NCBI GenBank assembly: GCA_029204045.2
Contig: CM055064.1
Location: forward strand, 5,024,669 to 5,088,668
Length of the DNA: 64,000 nucleotides
Direction of reading: 5' to 3'
Source: Tillandsia leiboldiana
Taxonomy: Eukaryota > Streptophyta > Magnoliopsida > Poales > Bromeliaceae
The notes below the pieces were generated by a model. It was not told the origin of the DNA. It saw only the letters and a list, made by a program, of their open reading frames with translations, and ran no database searches. This document shows positions 23,501 to 36,306 of this stretch, piece after piece. Numbering within the stretch: position 1 is the stretch's first letter; each line of letters starts with the position of its first letter. The position numbers and the translations under genes are program-made.

Positions 23501-26500
23501 ACTTCTCATAACTATTTTGAGCTATTTAATATTGTCGACTACCATTTTTTAGCTACAAAAGCCAAATTTGATTTGTGATGCATGCACCCTCAAGTTGCAT
23601 TCGAAGAATTGCACTTCTATATGTAATCTAATAAGAGGCCAAAAATGATGCTGCTGTGTTTGCATAAAAGTGAAATTACTTTATAGAAATAGAATTTATT
23701 GTTTATGTAATGGTATACATGATGATGTTTTTCATGCTTGTTTTCAAATTTATGTTATTACAATTTGTTTGTTTTTCTGTTTATTATATGTTGCATAAGT
23801 AAAACTAATTTAGGTTCATTATTTTTTTTTTTTCTATAATGACTAAAGAGTACAGCAGGAAAAATGACGAAAAAAAGGATACTTGCTTGTTATACTTGAA
23901 GTAGGACTTTTACTGTGACATTGGTCTTAAGAATATGTTAGCACTAGTATCTTGTCCGAGGCATTTTCTTTATCCAAACTCTGCCGTTTGCTGTAACTAT
24001 GTTTGAACTTTGAACTTTTTTTTTTTTTTTTTTCTTTTCGTGTGTCTTTAAGTAGTCTCTGAACAGCAGGGCATTATATATGTAATCATATTGTGCTTTA
24101 CCGTAGTACTGTATCCATTTTCAATTGAAATACTCTGCCTCTTCTTAATGCTAGATTTCCTCACTTATAAGAGGATGATACATGTTTTACAAACATGTTT
24201 GACATGGCTACGTGCCATCAAACTAGAGTTTGGTTTACTGCGTGCCTGACCTGTATATATTGTCCATTGCCTGCAACTTTTTAGAGGGACAAATTGTTAG
24301 TTTTCATATAAGAGTGAAAACTTGCTGTCATGTGCAAGAGAATAAGAATTTCCATGCGCTGCCCCTCTCTTCCACTGACATCATCAGAAGTTGTGAAGCT
24401 GAACTCTCCTTTGAATTTCATATACTGAATTTACTGCTAACCAAGGATCCAGTTGAACTTTGAACTTTTCTGTTCTCTGAGGGTTTAACAGTCTGATGCA
24501 TTTTCATTGACAGTCCTGCTCATGTGATGCCTCTACTGGAAATTGTCCGGACGGAGAAAACGTCGCCGCAAGTAATCCTGGATCTCATGAATGTTGGGAA
24601 GATCATAAAGAAGGTCCCTGTTGTAGTTGGAAACTGTACAGGCTTTGCAGTCAATCGCACCTTCTTCCCATACTCCCAAGGTGCACATCTCCTAGTTCAT
24701 CTGGGTGTGGATGTGTTCAGAGTTGATCGAGTAATAAGCAATTTTGGCATGCCAATGGGTCCCTTCCTGTAAGCTCTCCTTTTCTACCGCTATTTTTTTT
24801 TTTTTGAAAGTATTCTAGACGGAAAGTGCAAATAATAATCGAAGCATTCTATGGTAAATGAAAGGATACAATAACTATTCTAGCTATTTTTTTTTTTATT
24901 GGAAAGGTAAGGAGACATGCTACAAGAATACAATATTTCACTTTGTCTCAGTCTAAAACTGTATCATACGTGAGATTTAATCATAATAGCAGATTTCATC
25001 ATTAAACTATCTCACCAGAAAACTTTGTTCGATACTATAGCTGGTTTTTTCACCTTTTATTCTATCTTTTTCTTGGATTAATTTCATACAGGTCCCTGTA
25101 AACATATCGAATAACAGATATATCCCTACAAAGTTCAACTTTTCATATTTTTTCTTTCAAAAGTGCTAAGTTGTTCATATATGTTCCTACCGTCAATGTC
25201 CGTTAGAAAAATATAGTTAACCATAGGTTAAATACTTAATTTTAGTTAGTGAGTGAGTTAAATTTATCTTTTTACCCTTTTAAATTTTATACTTAACCAA
25301 CAGTTGGGACTTTTGGAGGGACATATTTGCAAGGGCAAAATTAACATTTTACTTATATTCTATTAAAAATAAACAATAATCTAACGGTAACAAACTAAAG
25401 GAACATATATGAACAACTTACGACTTTTGAAGGAATAAATATTAAAAGTTGAATTTTGTAGGGATATATCTGCTATTCGATATGTTTACAGAGACTTGTA
25501 TGAAATTAACCCTTTTTATTTATATGAATTCTTGCGGAGTGATATTAGGTATAACCATTTCTTTAATTTGGGTTTATCTATATGGAAGATGTCTTTGGCT
25601 CACTTGAGCTTTGCTGTCACCTATGACAGTTGAACTTAAAAGCTAACAAGTAATGCATATGCTACCCAGCATTGTTTACCTCCATCTTTACTATTGAACT
25701 TCAAGCTTGTAACAGCTACCTCCACTTTGCTGCAATGTTTTCTTGCAACTGCCAACCAGATTTTAATTTTCTAAATTCTCAATATTTCTGCAATACTAAA
25801 CTGCTACTGTCCGTTTCAGACTCCAAGATGTGGCTGGTTATGGAGTGGCTTTGGCAGTAAAAGATATATATGATTCTGCTTTTGGTGGTCGGATATTTAA
25901 ATCTGCCCTAGTTGAATTGATGGTTGAAAATGGAAGACAAGGTATAGGAGCTAATCTCAGCTTCTTGAAGTAATTTAAGAATTTTTAACCTTGTTATTAA
26001 ACTTCTTGTAATGCTGACAGGCAAGAGCAATGGTAAAGGTTACTACATATTTGAAAAAGGTAGCAAACCGCGACCTGATCCTAGTGTACATTCGATTATC
26101 GAAGAATCTAGAAGGCGAAGCAACATCATGCCTGGTGGAAAGGTCTCTCTTTCGTCTTCTGTGTAGCTTCAAATCAGCAAGTTTTTACTACTCTCTGTAT
26201 TACTCATTGGGCGGTGCTTGATGTGATCCCTTTTTTGTTATTTTAGCCCATTAATGTCAGCGACCAGGACATTTTGGAGATGATTTTCTTCCCAGTTGTG
26301 AACGAGGCATGCAGGGTCATGGATGAGAATATTGTTGTTCAAGCATCGGATCTTGATATTGCATCTGTTCTTGGAATGGGTTTCCCTAGATACAGGTTAG
26401 ATCTCTAAACGAGGCCTGTTTTTTATAGGGAAAAGTACTACTTCCATAGTGTGTGGAGTAAGCTTTAGTTGCATACCTAGTGCCTTAAACCAACAAAATT

Positions 26501-27506
26501 TTCTCCTCAAAAGTAATTTAGTTTTCCATTAATTCACATTTTCACCCAAATAGGCTGATTTGATCTGAGTTTCGTTTTTAGGCCTACAAACTGCATCAAG
26601 ATATGGGCGCTAGATTTTACGAATGAAGTTGCCTTAAATGTTCAAGTATGCACCATATGCTGATTATAAAATCAAGAAAAATAAAGATTGTGTTTTTCCC
26701 ATATGCTGATTATAAGAACAAGAAAAAATCGTGTTCTTCCGCTGTATCATTTGCTCAAGTTGGCTCATTTAAGTTTTGATATGCCTACACAATAATGATT
26801 GTATCTTGGAGTTCTCTTCAGATGTCGAGTTTGATAGACATCGCTCTGAGTGACTGTTTTCTTTTGATGGAAGGGGTGGCCTTGTTTTTTGGGCTGATAC
26901 TGTTGGAGCTCCATATATATATTCAAGGCTAAACAAATGGGCTGAGACTTATGGTGGGTTCTTTAAACCCTCACCATATTTGGAAGAAAGAGCCAAAAAT
27001 GGCCTGCCATTGGTATGAAACCCATCATTCTCTAGCTTCTCTGTTTTTTACTTCATTCTGATTTCATTTTGAGTTTGTTGATAAGTAACTTCGGAAAAGT
27101 GATGAGTAATGTTTCTCGAAATTTTTTTGCTGATACCATGTTTTTTTTTTCTCGTTTCGATAGTTTTCTATGCTTTTTAAGTTGCAACCAGATTGCAAAT
27201 AGATCAGGTTCGTTTTAGTTAGTATGGAAGTACATCTCGAGATAAACTACCGTAAACTTGATGATTATTATTATCCTTGCTAATAGCATTGTGATTAGGA
27301 GAAATTGAAACATTACTCTTATCTTTAAGCGCCATTTATTCTTCTTTTTTTTCCCAATAATATTACTTGTAATGCTTTTATTCTGTGTTCTTCCTTCCTG
27401 CTTATTTATAGACCCTTAAAAATCATGCTCTCACTTTTTTTTGTCTTTTTCATTGCAGAGTTTGCCGAGTACATCGTCATCGCAAGCGTCAAGGGCGCGT
27501 TTGTAA
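17517..27506 (+). CDS. AIM1: AIM1-type peroxisomal multifunctional protein (enoyl-CoA hydratase / 3-hydroxyacyl-CoA dehydrogenase), 18 exons
   Basis: Peroxisomal beta-oxidation enzyme that hydrates 2-trans-enoyl-CoA and oxidises the L-3-hydroxyacyl-CoA with NAD. The AIM1 branch is linked to fatty acids, jasmonate and benzoate/salicylate side-chain shortening. Coding exons (all GT-AG): 17517-17610, 18451-18522, 19902-19964, 20059-20115, 20206-20273, 20354-20435, 20533-20588, 21291-21593, 22112-22198, 22305-22479, 22678-22799, 23301-23464, 24514-24768, 25820-25941, 26021-26142, 26247-26395, 26874-27012, 27459-27506; together 725 aa in one frame. Hydratase domain about 8-190, with catalytic glutamates in GGGLELAM (E115) and GLPEL (E135). 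Rossmann motif GGGLMG at 315-320. Dehydrogenase His445 in 'GAHFFSPAH' and partner Glu457. C-terminal 3-HAD domains follow. It ends in ARL, a PTS1-type signal. Wording such as 'TIISGLK', 'FDINVF', 'IMPGGKPI' and 'GVDVFRVD' favours AIM1 over MFP2. The start follows a leader without an earlier ATG nearby. Confidence 0.95.
18800..19684. mobile_element. hAT-like element, 885 bp, in AIM1 intron 2
   Basis: ACGACGGC flanks it exactly (18792-18799 and 19685-19692). Both ends carry GATACGG-type repeats: left 'cagatacggatacagagata', right 'cgatacggatatgacg' and 'gtatccgtgcttcatag'. A 'cccgtatcc' tandem run lies at 19515-19565. The terminal inverted repeat is imperfect, so hAT is inferred mainly from the 8-bp duplication. 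No transposase is visible. It lengthens intron 2 (18523-19901) to about 1.4 kb. Confidence 0.75.
25075..25511. mobile_element. MULE-type MITE, 437 bp, in AIM1 intron 13
   Basis: The 9-bp flanks are ctttttctt (25066-25074) and ctttttatt (25512-25520), one mismatch. Long inverted ends start 'ggattaatttcatacag' and 'aacatatcgaataacagata'; the right side mirrors them ('ctgctattcgatatgttta', 'tatgaaattaacc'). Related copies lie at 42524-42961, 45492-45919 and (truncated) 6167-6420. Confidence 0.85.
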
Positions 27507-27667
27507 GCGATTCTTCGACAGTGGCCGGAGCATTCCAAGAGCCTTCCCCCATCAGTGTCCGCAGCAACTCCTTTCATAATAGTTGTCGTAATAATACGAA
27601 GAAACTGGCTTTCTTCTTTTATCCTTTTGGTTAAGGATCATAAGCAATAATCATCAAGATTCCGAAT

Positions 27668-27673
27668 AATAAA
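27668..27673 (+). terminator. Likely poly(A) signal AATAAA of AIM1
   Basis: AATAAA lies 162 bp after the stop codon in an A/T-rich 3' region. Plant poly(A) signals are loose, so this is only the best candidate. Confidence 0.4.
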
Positions 27674-28567
27674 CTCTGCGATAGAGGTTCTTATTTGAAG
27701 CAACTCAAGTATATGTAAATTTTAATCAATGTGCCAAGTAAATTAGCTACTGGATCCCATGTTTAATCTCCTTTTTGAGTGTTCATGTTTCTTTGTGTGT
27801 GTGTACTGTGGCCATTTTCTCAATATGTTGACTAGTGCAACATGAGTATCTCTTTTTTTTAAGAGAAACTAAGATGAACCAGATCTAAGGGGTTGTTTGA
27901 AGGTTTTTTTTTTCTAAGGAAAAAATCGAATTTATCGCCTTTGATGTTTCGATTTTCATGTTCTAGTTTAGTAGAGTTAAATTTGTTTCAATCTCTCATG
28001 CAAATTTACCATTTTCTATGGGTATTCTCAGGTTATGAGATTATGAGATTTGGTTTCCAGAAACGGAGCGGATCCGCCAAGGAAACGGGCCGGATCCGCT
28101 CTGTTTGCATCCCTATACTAACCAGAACGTTGATCCAATAACTAGATTGATTAATTTATTGTTTGAGAATTAGAGTGAACATTTATTTATTATTTAAAAA
28201 TTCACTTAATCACTCTATGATTTTATTTTTATTTTAATAAAAAAAATCTATCGTTAAATAGAATAATACAGCGAATTTTTTTGAAAACCTATTTAACAAT
28301 ACATTCTTATAGTGAAACAAAAATAAAATATCACGTCAATTTAAGTATAATTTTTTAAACCATAAGATTATAAAGTAAAAATGTGCTATACTGTAAAATA
28401 GTTAAATACAAATTTTTGAACCACAGAATGATAAAGTGAAAATACGCTATACCACAAGAAAATTTTGACAAAATCATATCAATTCGGATGCGTATACGTG
28501 TAAGTAGTATCCGCTAAAAGTAGGTTCGGATTCAAATATGACTTGAATTTATATTCAAATTTTGTTA

Positions 28568-28604
<37 letters not shown>

Positions 28605-29201
28605 CTAAAATTAGCGCAAATTAGAGACACTATAATTAAAGATTCACAATCGGATTCAAACTCCATATATCTATATTTTATTTAATAAATCTTAGTATTT
28701 AACGAATATAAATACAGTTTTAATATAAAACTTAAGATAAAATAATCGTAGAAAATGGTAAAAAGCCACTATATCTCTCTACAATATAAATTAACAATCC
28801 TCTTATATTCATGTATCGAATGCTAAATTTTAACATCTACATTTGTATCATAATTAATCTGATGCCAAATTCGATCGGAGTTTATCCTAACCACAGGAGG
28901 GGCAAAATATGGAGTTAATAAAGAAACAAAAGAGTGCTCCTTAAGAGGAGTGTAGTTTGGAGTTTGGATTAAGCACTAATAAATATGCTCAAAATTTTTT
29001 TTTTCTTTTTTTCATTTATTTATGTTTTTTTTAGAAAAATATGACAAAGTTTACTTTAAAGATGTGGACAATTTGAATAGTTAGGGGAAACTCACTTAAT
29101 TGATGTATTAATAATCAGTAGGCTAATCAATTTATGTGGCATTGACTTCTTGGGCTAGATCAATAAATTATAGCAACCATTTCTCATAATTCAAATAGCA
29201 C

Positions 29202-29263
<62 letters not shown>

Positions 29264-29277
29264 TTTGATTTGGAAAT
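27674..29277. other. Intergenic region between AIM1 and the copia element
   Basis: No gene is visible. An inverted pair 'ggagcggatccgcc' / 'cggatccgctctg' occurs at about 28063-28105. (TA)n lies at 28567-28602. (CT)n followed by (TA)n lies at 29203-29263 and ends 15 bp before the copia LTR. Otherwise AT-rich filler. Confidence 0.5.
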
Positions 29278-29903
29278 TGTTATGGATATATACCCCTTTT
29301 TTTTGAATTTGGATTGAGTTAAATTTAATTAACCGATTAAGTTAGTTATGATATAAATTAGGTGTGTGGAATATATTATTTGATCTTGAAGATAATTTCT
29401 GTTGGTGCAAGATTTATGTCTATCTATACACGTCCTAATCTAGTTATGATTGGCTGGCTCTTTAATCGACTTCATTATGCATTATATATATATGGATGCA
29501 CTTCCGAGAATTAAGGAGAGAGAGGCGGCCGATGGGCCAAGTTAATTAGGATGTATCTCGGGCTAATTAATTAGTGCATGAAGATGCCGGGAGGTACGGT
29601 CTAATTAGTAGTATCGGTTCTCTTGAGGTTGTACAGTAGTATGCAAGAAACTAATTAATTAACGCCCTGATTAATTAAAGGGTGGTCGGGGATTCAAGTA
29701 TGTAGCATTAGAGAAGGAAGCGAGGCAGCACGCATGTGGCGTTGGGTTCGGCAACGGAGCGGAGGTTCTCGACCAATTGCTTGAGTGGTTTGGATTACTC
29801 GAAGCAACAACATAAAATATTTTGGTCAGAGATTTTATATACTTCTCTAATTTGGCCTTTTTGATTAAGATTTACGAAAATCTCTTTACGGGTTATTTTT
29901 TTA

Positions 29904-30303
29904 GGGCCCGTTTGGTAACGGGATAAGACAGAACTAGTTATTCCAGGGATAAGTATAAAGTACGAAACTAGTGTAAAAAAGCGTTTGGGATGATTTCAGG
30001 AATAAGAGATTTTGTGTTTGGTAGATAATGAGGAATAAGAAGAATAAAAAGTATTAGTTGTTTTAAATGACTTTTTTGCCCTCAAGCTTTATTATGTAAT
30101 AATGAGATAAGGGATGGTGCCTCGGGAGACGTGGGAGAGTATTTAAGGAAAAAGCAAGAGGGTGGTTCAGAAGAGTGAGAATAGTAATTCTCACTTATTC
30201 TAGTTGTACTGGAATAAAGTATTCCCGTAGTTCCTGATATGTTTGGAAGGATAAGGAGGATATTCCCCTTATCCCCAAAATAGTTCCGTTGCTAAATGGG
30301 GCC
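29904..30303. mobile_element. Tourist-like MITE A (400 bp) in the copia left LTR
   Basis: Begins GGGCCCGTTTGGTAACGGG and ends with the imperfect inverse 'ccgttgctaaatggggcc'. TTA lies on both sides (29901-29903 and 30304-30306), the PIF/Harbinger signature. A diverged relative lies at 9930-10330. Confidence 0.85.
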
Positions 30304-30306
30304 TTA

Positions 30307-31708
30307 GGTAATGTTTGGTTCGGGGATTATGAGTTTGGGGATAATTTTTTTTATTCCTGGGATAACTTGCTATTCCGGGATAGTCAGGGATAAAAGAAAA
30401 ATAGTGTTTGGTTTGTAAAGCTGTTATTCTTAGGAATAGCTGAAATTGTGTTTGGTTCATTTATTAGAATAAACGAGAATAGTGAAAAAATAAAAATAAT
30501 TATAATTTTAAAATAATAATATTTTATCTAATTAATTAATATAAAATATTAATTAAATAATAATTAATATTTGTATAAATTAAAATTTATATTTTAGTAA
30601 ATAATACTGTTTAATTTTTTAAAAATTAAAGTTAAAAAAATTAAAATTTGTATAAATTTTAAAATTTATTAAATTTATAAATTTATTAAAAATTAAAGTT
30701 ACAAATTTAAAAAATTATAAAATTTAAAATTTCTCTAAATTTTAAATTTTAAATTTTAATTATCTCAAAAAATGTGTAAAAGATTATGCAAAAATGTTAA
30801 TTTTTAAATTTTTATAAATAAAAATAAATTTATAAAAAAATTAAAAATTTATATATACAAAATTTGTATAAATTTTAAAATTTTAAATTTATAAAAAATT
30901 AAAGTTGAAAATTTTAAAATTTATAAATAAAAAATTTAAATTTAAGAATAGCTGGGGATAATAATATTTTATCTAATTAATTAATATAAAATATTAATTA
31001 AATAATAATTAATATTTGTATAAATTAAAGTTTATATTTTAGTAAATAATACCGTTTAATTTTATTAAAATTAAAATTAAAAAATTTAAAATTTGTATAA
31101 ATTTTAAAATTTATTAAATTTTAAAATTTATTAAATTTATAAATTTATTAAAAATTAAAGTTATAAATTTAAAAAGTTATAAAATTTAATTTTTTTCTAA
31201 ATTTAAAAATTTAAAAATCTAATAGTAGAGAATAATAAAAAAAAAGTGATAGTTAAATTTAATATAAAATATAATTTAATAAAAATAATTTGTTATAAAA
31301 ATAATTTATTGTAAAAAAAATTATTATAATATTTAAAAAATAATAATTTATTATAAATTATAATTTAATAAAAATAATTCATTATAATATTTAAATAAAA
31401 ATAATATGTATTAATATATATAATTAATAATTTTATAATAAAAAATAATGTATTATAATATATAATAAATTGTGTCTACATAATTTAGCTTTAATTCAAT
31501 TTATAATCTTAATAAAATTTAGAATTAATTCTTAGAATAGTACTATTCCACCAAAATGGTGGAATAGTTTATTCCAAGCTATTCCGGGATAGCCGAGAAT
31601 ACCGAGGTTTGACCGGGATAAAATATCCCAGTCAAAAATCATGTCGTTTGGCATGAATAGTGGGATAAAGTGGGTTATTCCATCTTTATCCCTTAACCAA
31701 ACACTGCC
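30307..31708. mobile_element. Tourist-like element B (1.4 kb)
   Basis: Begins GGTAATGTTTGGTTCGGGG and ends 'ccttaaccaaacactgcc'. TTA lies on both sides (30304-30306 and 31709-31711). The interior is extremely AT-rich. A block of about 100 bp ('ttaattaatataaaatatta', 'gtataaattaaa') is present twice, near 30518 and 30961. No coding capacity. Confidence 0.8.
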
Positions 31709-31711
31709 TTA

Positions 31712-32831
31712 GGCAGCGTTTGGTTGGAGGATAAAGGGGGAATAACCCCCTTTATCCCCCTATTCTTGCTAAACAACCTACAAAAAAGACAGGGGATAAA
31801 ATTTTATTTTATCCCCTTCTTAACAGGTTATCCTAGGATAACCCGTTAAGATTTATCCCCCCACCCCCCGGAATAGGGGTTTATCCCGAGGGCAGTGGAT
31901 GGGAATTTACTTTTAAAATTAGGATTTAATTTTCAAATTTTAAAATTTTAAAATTGAATTTGAATTATAAAATTTTAAAATTTGAATTTTAAAATTTTAA
32001 AATTTTAATGTGAAATTTTAAATTTTAAATTTTAAATTTCAAAATTGATTTTGAATTTTAAAATTTTAAAATTTGAATGTGAAATTTTAAATTTTAAATT
32101 TTAAATTTCAAATTTGAATTTGAATTTTAAAATTTTAAAATTTGAATGCAAAATTTTAAATTTAAAATTTCAAATTAAAAAATTTCAAATATAAATTTTA
32201 AATTTTAAAATTTAAATTTAAAATTTACAATTAAATTTTTAAAATTCAAAATTTAAAATAAAATTTGAAAATTAAAATTTAAAATTAAAGTTTAAAATTA
32301 AAATTTAAAATTTAAAATTAAAATTTAAAATTTAAAATTAAAATTTAAAATTAAAGTTTTAAATTAAAATTAAAATTTATAATTTATAATTTATAATTAA
32401 AATTAAAATTTAAAATTTAAAATTTATAATTTTTAAAATTTGCACTTTCATTTCCAATCTAAAGCTATCTACAACTTGAATTTTGCATTTATTAAAATAT
32501 ACTATAAAATAAAAATTATTATTTTTTTAGGTAAGATATAATTTATTACTTATAATTAAATTGCTTCAAATTAAATATAATTTTAAAATTAATTTTCCTA
32601 CAAAAAAAGATAAGGGCAAAGTTGGTATTTTGAAAAAAATTCTATCTTCTTTTTTCATTATCCTCCACTATTTCATAATTTCAACCAAACACTATTTTAG
32701 CTATTCCAGAGAATACCAATTTTTCAACCAAACGCAATTTAACTTTTATACTTCTTTATCCCGGAATAGCAAGCTATCCCAGGTATAAAAAAATTTATAC
32801 CTCAGAAATTAATCCCCGAACCAAACGGGCC
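31712..32831. mobile_element. Tourist-like element C (1.1 kb)
   Basis: Begins GGCAGCGTTTGGTTGGAGG and ends 'cccgaaccaaacgggcc'. TTA lies on both sides (31709-31711 and 32832-32834). The middle (about 31905-32440) is almost nothing but permutations of 'aattttaaaatt', a low-complexity expansion. No coding capacity. Confidence 0.8.
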
Positions 32832-33109
32832 TTAGAGTTTTTCGTTGGAACAAGAGAAAGATGGGGTTTACCATAAGACTCTTGGTTTTTATTTGAAGAA
32901 GACATAAGTTGTAAGCTTGTATTTCTTTTGTTTCTTATAGTGGAATACATCTCTCTCGCTCTTTTCGTGGATGTAGACAGTTGCCGAACAACGTAGAAAT
33001 CTTGGTCTTTTTTCGCATTTATTGCTGTTACTGAAATTTTGGTTTTCTTTATTTTTCGTGCATCTGTGTTGATAGCGCATAACGGACGGTCCATCAAATT
33101 CTCAACAAG

Positions 33110-33121
33110 TGGTATCAGAGC
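33110..33121 (+). other. Primer-binding site of the copia element
   Basis: TGGTATCAGAGC, two bases after the left LTR, is the standard plant Ty1-copia binding site for initiator methionine tRNA. Confidence 0.92.
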
Positions 33122-33144
33122 TTAAGGTTCGCGCTACAGCAGAG

Positions 33145-33786
33145 ATGTCGAAGGTCTCATCATCTAAGTTTGAGGTGAAAAATTTTAATGGTAAAAAAAA
33201 ATTCGGTCTTTGGCAGAGAAGAGTGAAAGCCCTTTTGGTACAACAAGGCCTTCATAAAGCGTTGCTCGGAAAATCGGAAAAGCCGACATCGATGAGCGAC
33301 GAAGATTGGGTGGAGATTAATATGGCTGGCATAGCCGACGACACTAGTCGGGTTGTTTTGATGGTTTCTACAGGTTCAGAATCTCTCAGTGATTGGATAT
33401 TGGATTCGGGTTGTTCTTATCACATGACTCCAGACAGGTCTTTATTTGATACTTACAAATTTTGTGAAGGTGGTAATGTTATGATAGGTAATCACACTAA
33501 CTGCAAGATTGTTAGTATTGGAACGGTGAAAATAAAGATGTTTGATTGTGTGGTGAGAACGTTAACGAATGTGAGACATATTCCAGATCTCAGGTTGAAT
33601 CTTATATCACTTAGTACTCTTGACTCTATTGGTTGTTCTGTTAGCATTTCAGGTGGAGTTGTTAAGGTGAAAAAGAGTGCTAAGATTGTTATGAAGGGAG
33701 AGAATAAAGGGAATCTATACAAGCTAATCGGTAAACAGTGTCGGAATGCCTCAGGGAGAGGGGGCGATAAGATGAGAGAGTGGTGA
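33145..33786 (+). pseudogene. Deleted copia gag-protease ORF, 213 aa
   Basis: Residues 1-65 resemble the start of copia gag ('FNGKKKFGLWQRRVKALLVQ'). From about residue 75 on it is copia protease: catalytic 'WILDSGCSYHM' (DSG), 'IGTVKIKMFDCVVRTLTNV', 'PDLRLNLISLSTL', then the start of the pre-integrase region ('KGNLYKLIG'). The zinc knuckle and most of gag between them are missing, and nothing of integrase or reverse transcriptase follows. The frame is nevertheless open end to end, so the deletion between gag and protease kept frame. Whether a protein is made is unknown. The start used is the first ATG after the primer-binding site in a gag-like context; an in-frame ATG at 33109 overlaps that site. 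Confidence 0.8.
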
Positions 33787-33812
33787 AATACAAAAGAAGT
33801 CAAAGTGGAGAT

Positions 33813-34012
33813 TGTTACGGATTTATGTCTTCTTTTGAATTTGGATTGAGTCAAATTTAATTTACCGATTAAGTTGGTTATGATATAGATTAGGTGTATG
33901 GAATATATTATTTGATCTTGAAAATAATTTTTGTTGGTGCAAAATTTATGTCTATCTATACACGTCCTAATCTAATTAGAATTGGTTGACTCTTTGACCG
34001 AGTTCATTATAC

Positions 34013-34088
<76 letters not shown>

Positions 34089-34770
34089 GGATGCACTTCG
34101 ACGAATTAAGGAGAGAGAGGCGGCCGATGGGCCAAATTAATTAGGATGCATCTCGGGCTAATTACTTATTGCATGAAGGTGCTAGGAGGTACGGCCTAAT
34201 TAAGAGTATCGGTTCTCTTAAAGTTGTACGGCCTGCAGGAAACTAATTAATTAACACCCTAATTAATTAAAAGGTGGCCGGGGATTCAAGCATGTAGCAT
34301 TAGAGAAGAAAGCGAGGCGGCACGCATGCGGCGTTGGGTTTGGCAGCGGAGCGGAGGTTCTCGACCAATTGCTTGAGCGGTTCGGATTACTCGAAGCAAC
34401 AGCATAAAAGATTTTGGTCAAAGATTTTATATACTTCTCTCATTTGGTATTCTTGATTAAAGTTTTATGAAAATCTCTTTACGGATTATTTTTTTAGAGT
34501 TTTTCGTTGGAACAAGAGAAAGGTGGGGTTTACCATAAGACTCTTGGTTTTTATTTGGAGAAGACATAAGGTGCAAACTTGTATTTTTTTTGTTTCTTAT
34601 AGTGGAATACATCTCTCTCGCTCTTTTCGTAGATGTAGATAGTTGTCGAACCACGTAAAAATTTTAATCTTTTTTTCGTATTTATTGCTGTTACCGAAAT
34701 TTTGATTTTCTCTATTTTTCGTGTATCTGTGTTGATAGCGCATAACGGACGGTCCATGAAATTTTCAACA
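33813..34770 (+). repeat. Right LTR of the copia element
   Basis: TGTTACGG to CAACA. It aligns with the left LTR throughout, for example 'gagagagaggcggccgatgg' and 'ttttcgttggaacaagagaa'. It contains the uninterrupted site where the Tourist block entered the left LTR ('tttttttagagttttt', about 34489-34504). Confidence 0.92.
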
Positions 34771-35129
34771 GAAATATAAAATAGCAAGATTGAAATTTCT
34801 AGTATACTAACCATTAAAAAAAAAAAAAAGTATACTAACCATTAAAATTAATGGAGAATTTTCTAACGAAGAGAAGTTTCTGCATGTGTCTCTTCTGTCT
34901 CTATCCAAAAGTTTATTTTTTTTTCAAAATTTAAATTTTAGTATTAAAAAATACCCCATGAATCATTTGTCATCTGCACTAAAAAAATTTTAGTCACAAT
35001 TATTTTGTTTAGAAATATGTAACAATTAATATTTGATCAAATGTTTCATGTTCATATAAAAGTACAAATATATATAAATAGAATTAGTGTACAAATATAT
35101 ATATAAATAGAATTTGTTTACTATGCTAT
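34771..35129. other. AT-rich spacer
   Basis: No gene is visible. A short 'agtatactaaccattaaaa' duplication is seen near 34800 and 34830. Confidence 0.4.
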
Positions 35130-36304
<1,175 letters not shown>

Positions 36305-36306
36305 TG

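Larger units (their letters stand above)
29278..34770 (+). mobile_element. Complete non-autonomous Ty1-copia LTR retrotransposon with nested insertions
   Basis: The 5-bp target duplication GAAAT is exact (29273-29277 and 34771-34775). Left LTR 29278-33107, about 899 bp once the 2931-bp Tourist block (29904-32834) is removed; right LTR 33813-34770 (958 bp). Both start TGTTA and end CAACA. Most of the LTR size difference is a longer (TA)n run at 34014-34086. A primer-binding site complementary to initiator tRNA-Met lies at 33110-33121, and a purine-rich tract (aaagtggagat) precedes the right LTR. The internal region is only 705 bp and lacks integrase, reverse transcriptase and RNase H, so movement would need proteins from elsewhere. 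Confidence 0.93.
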
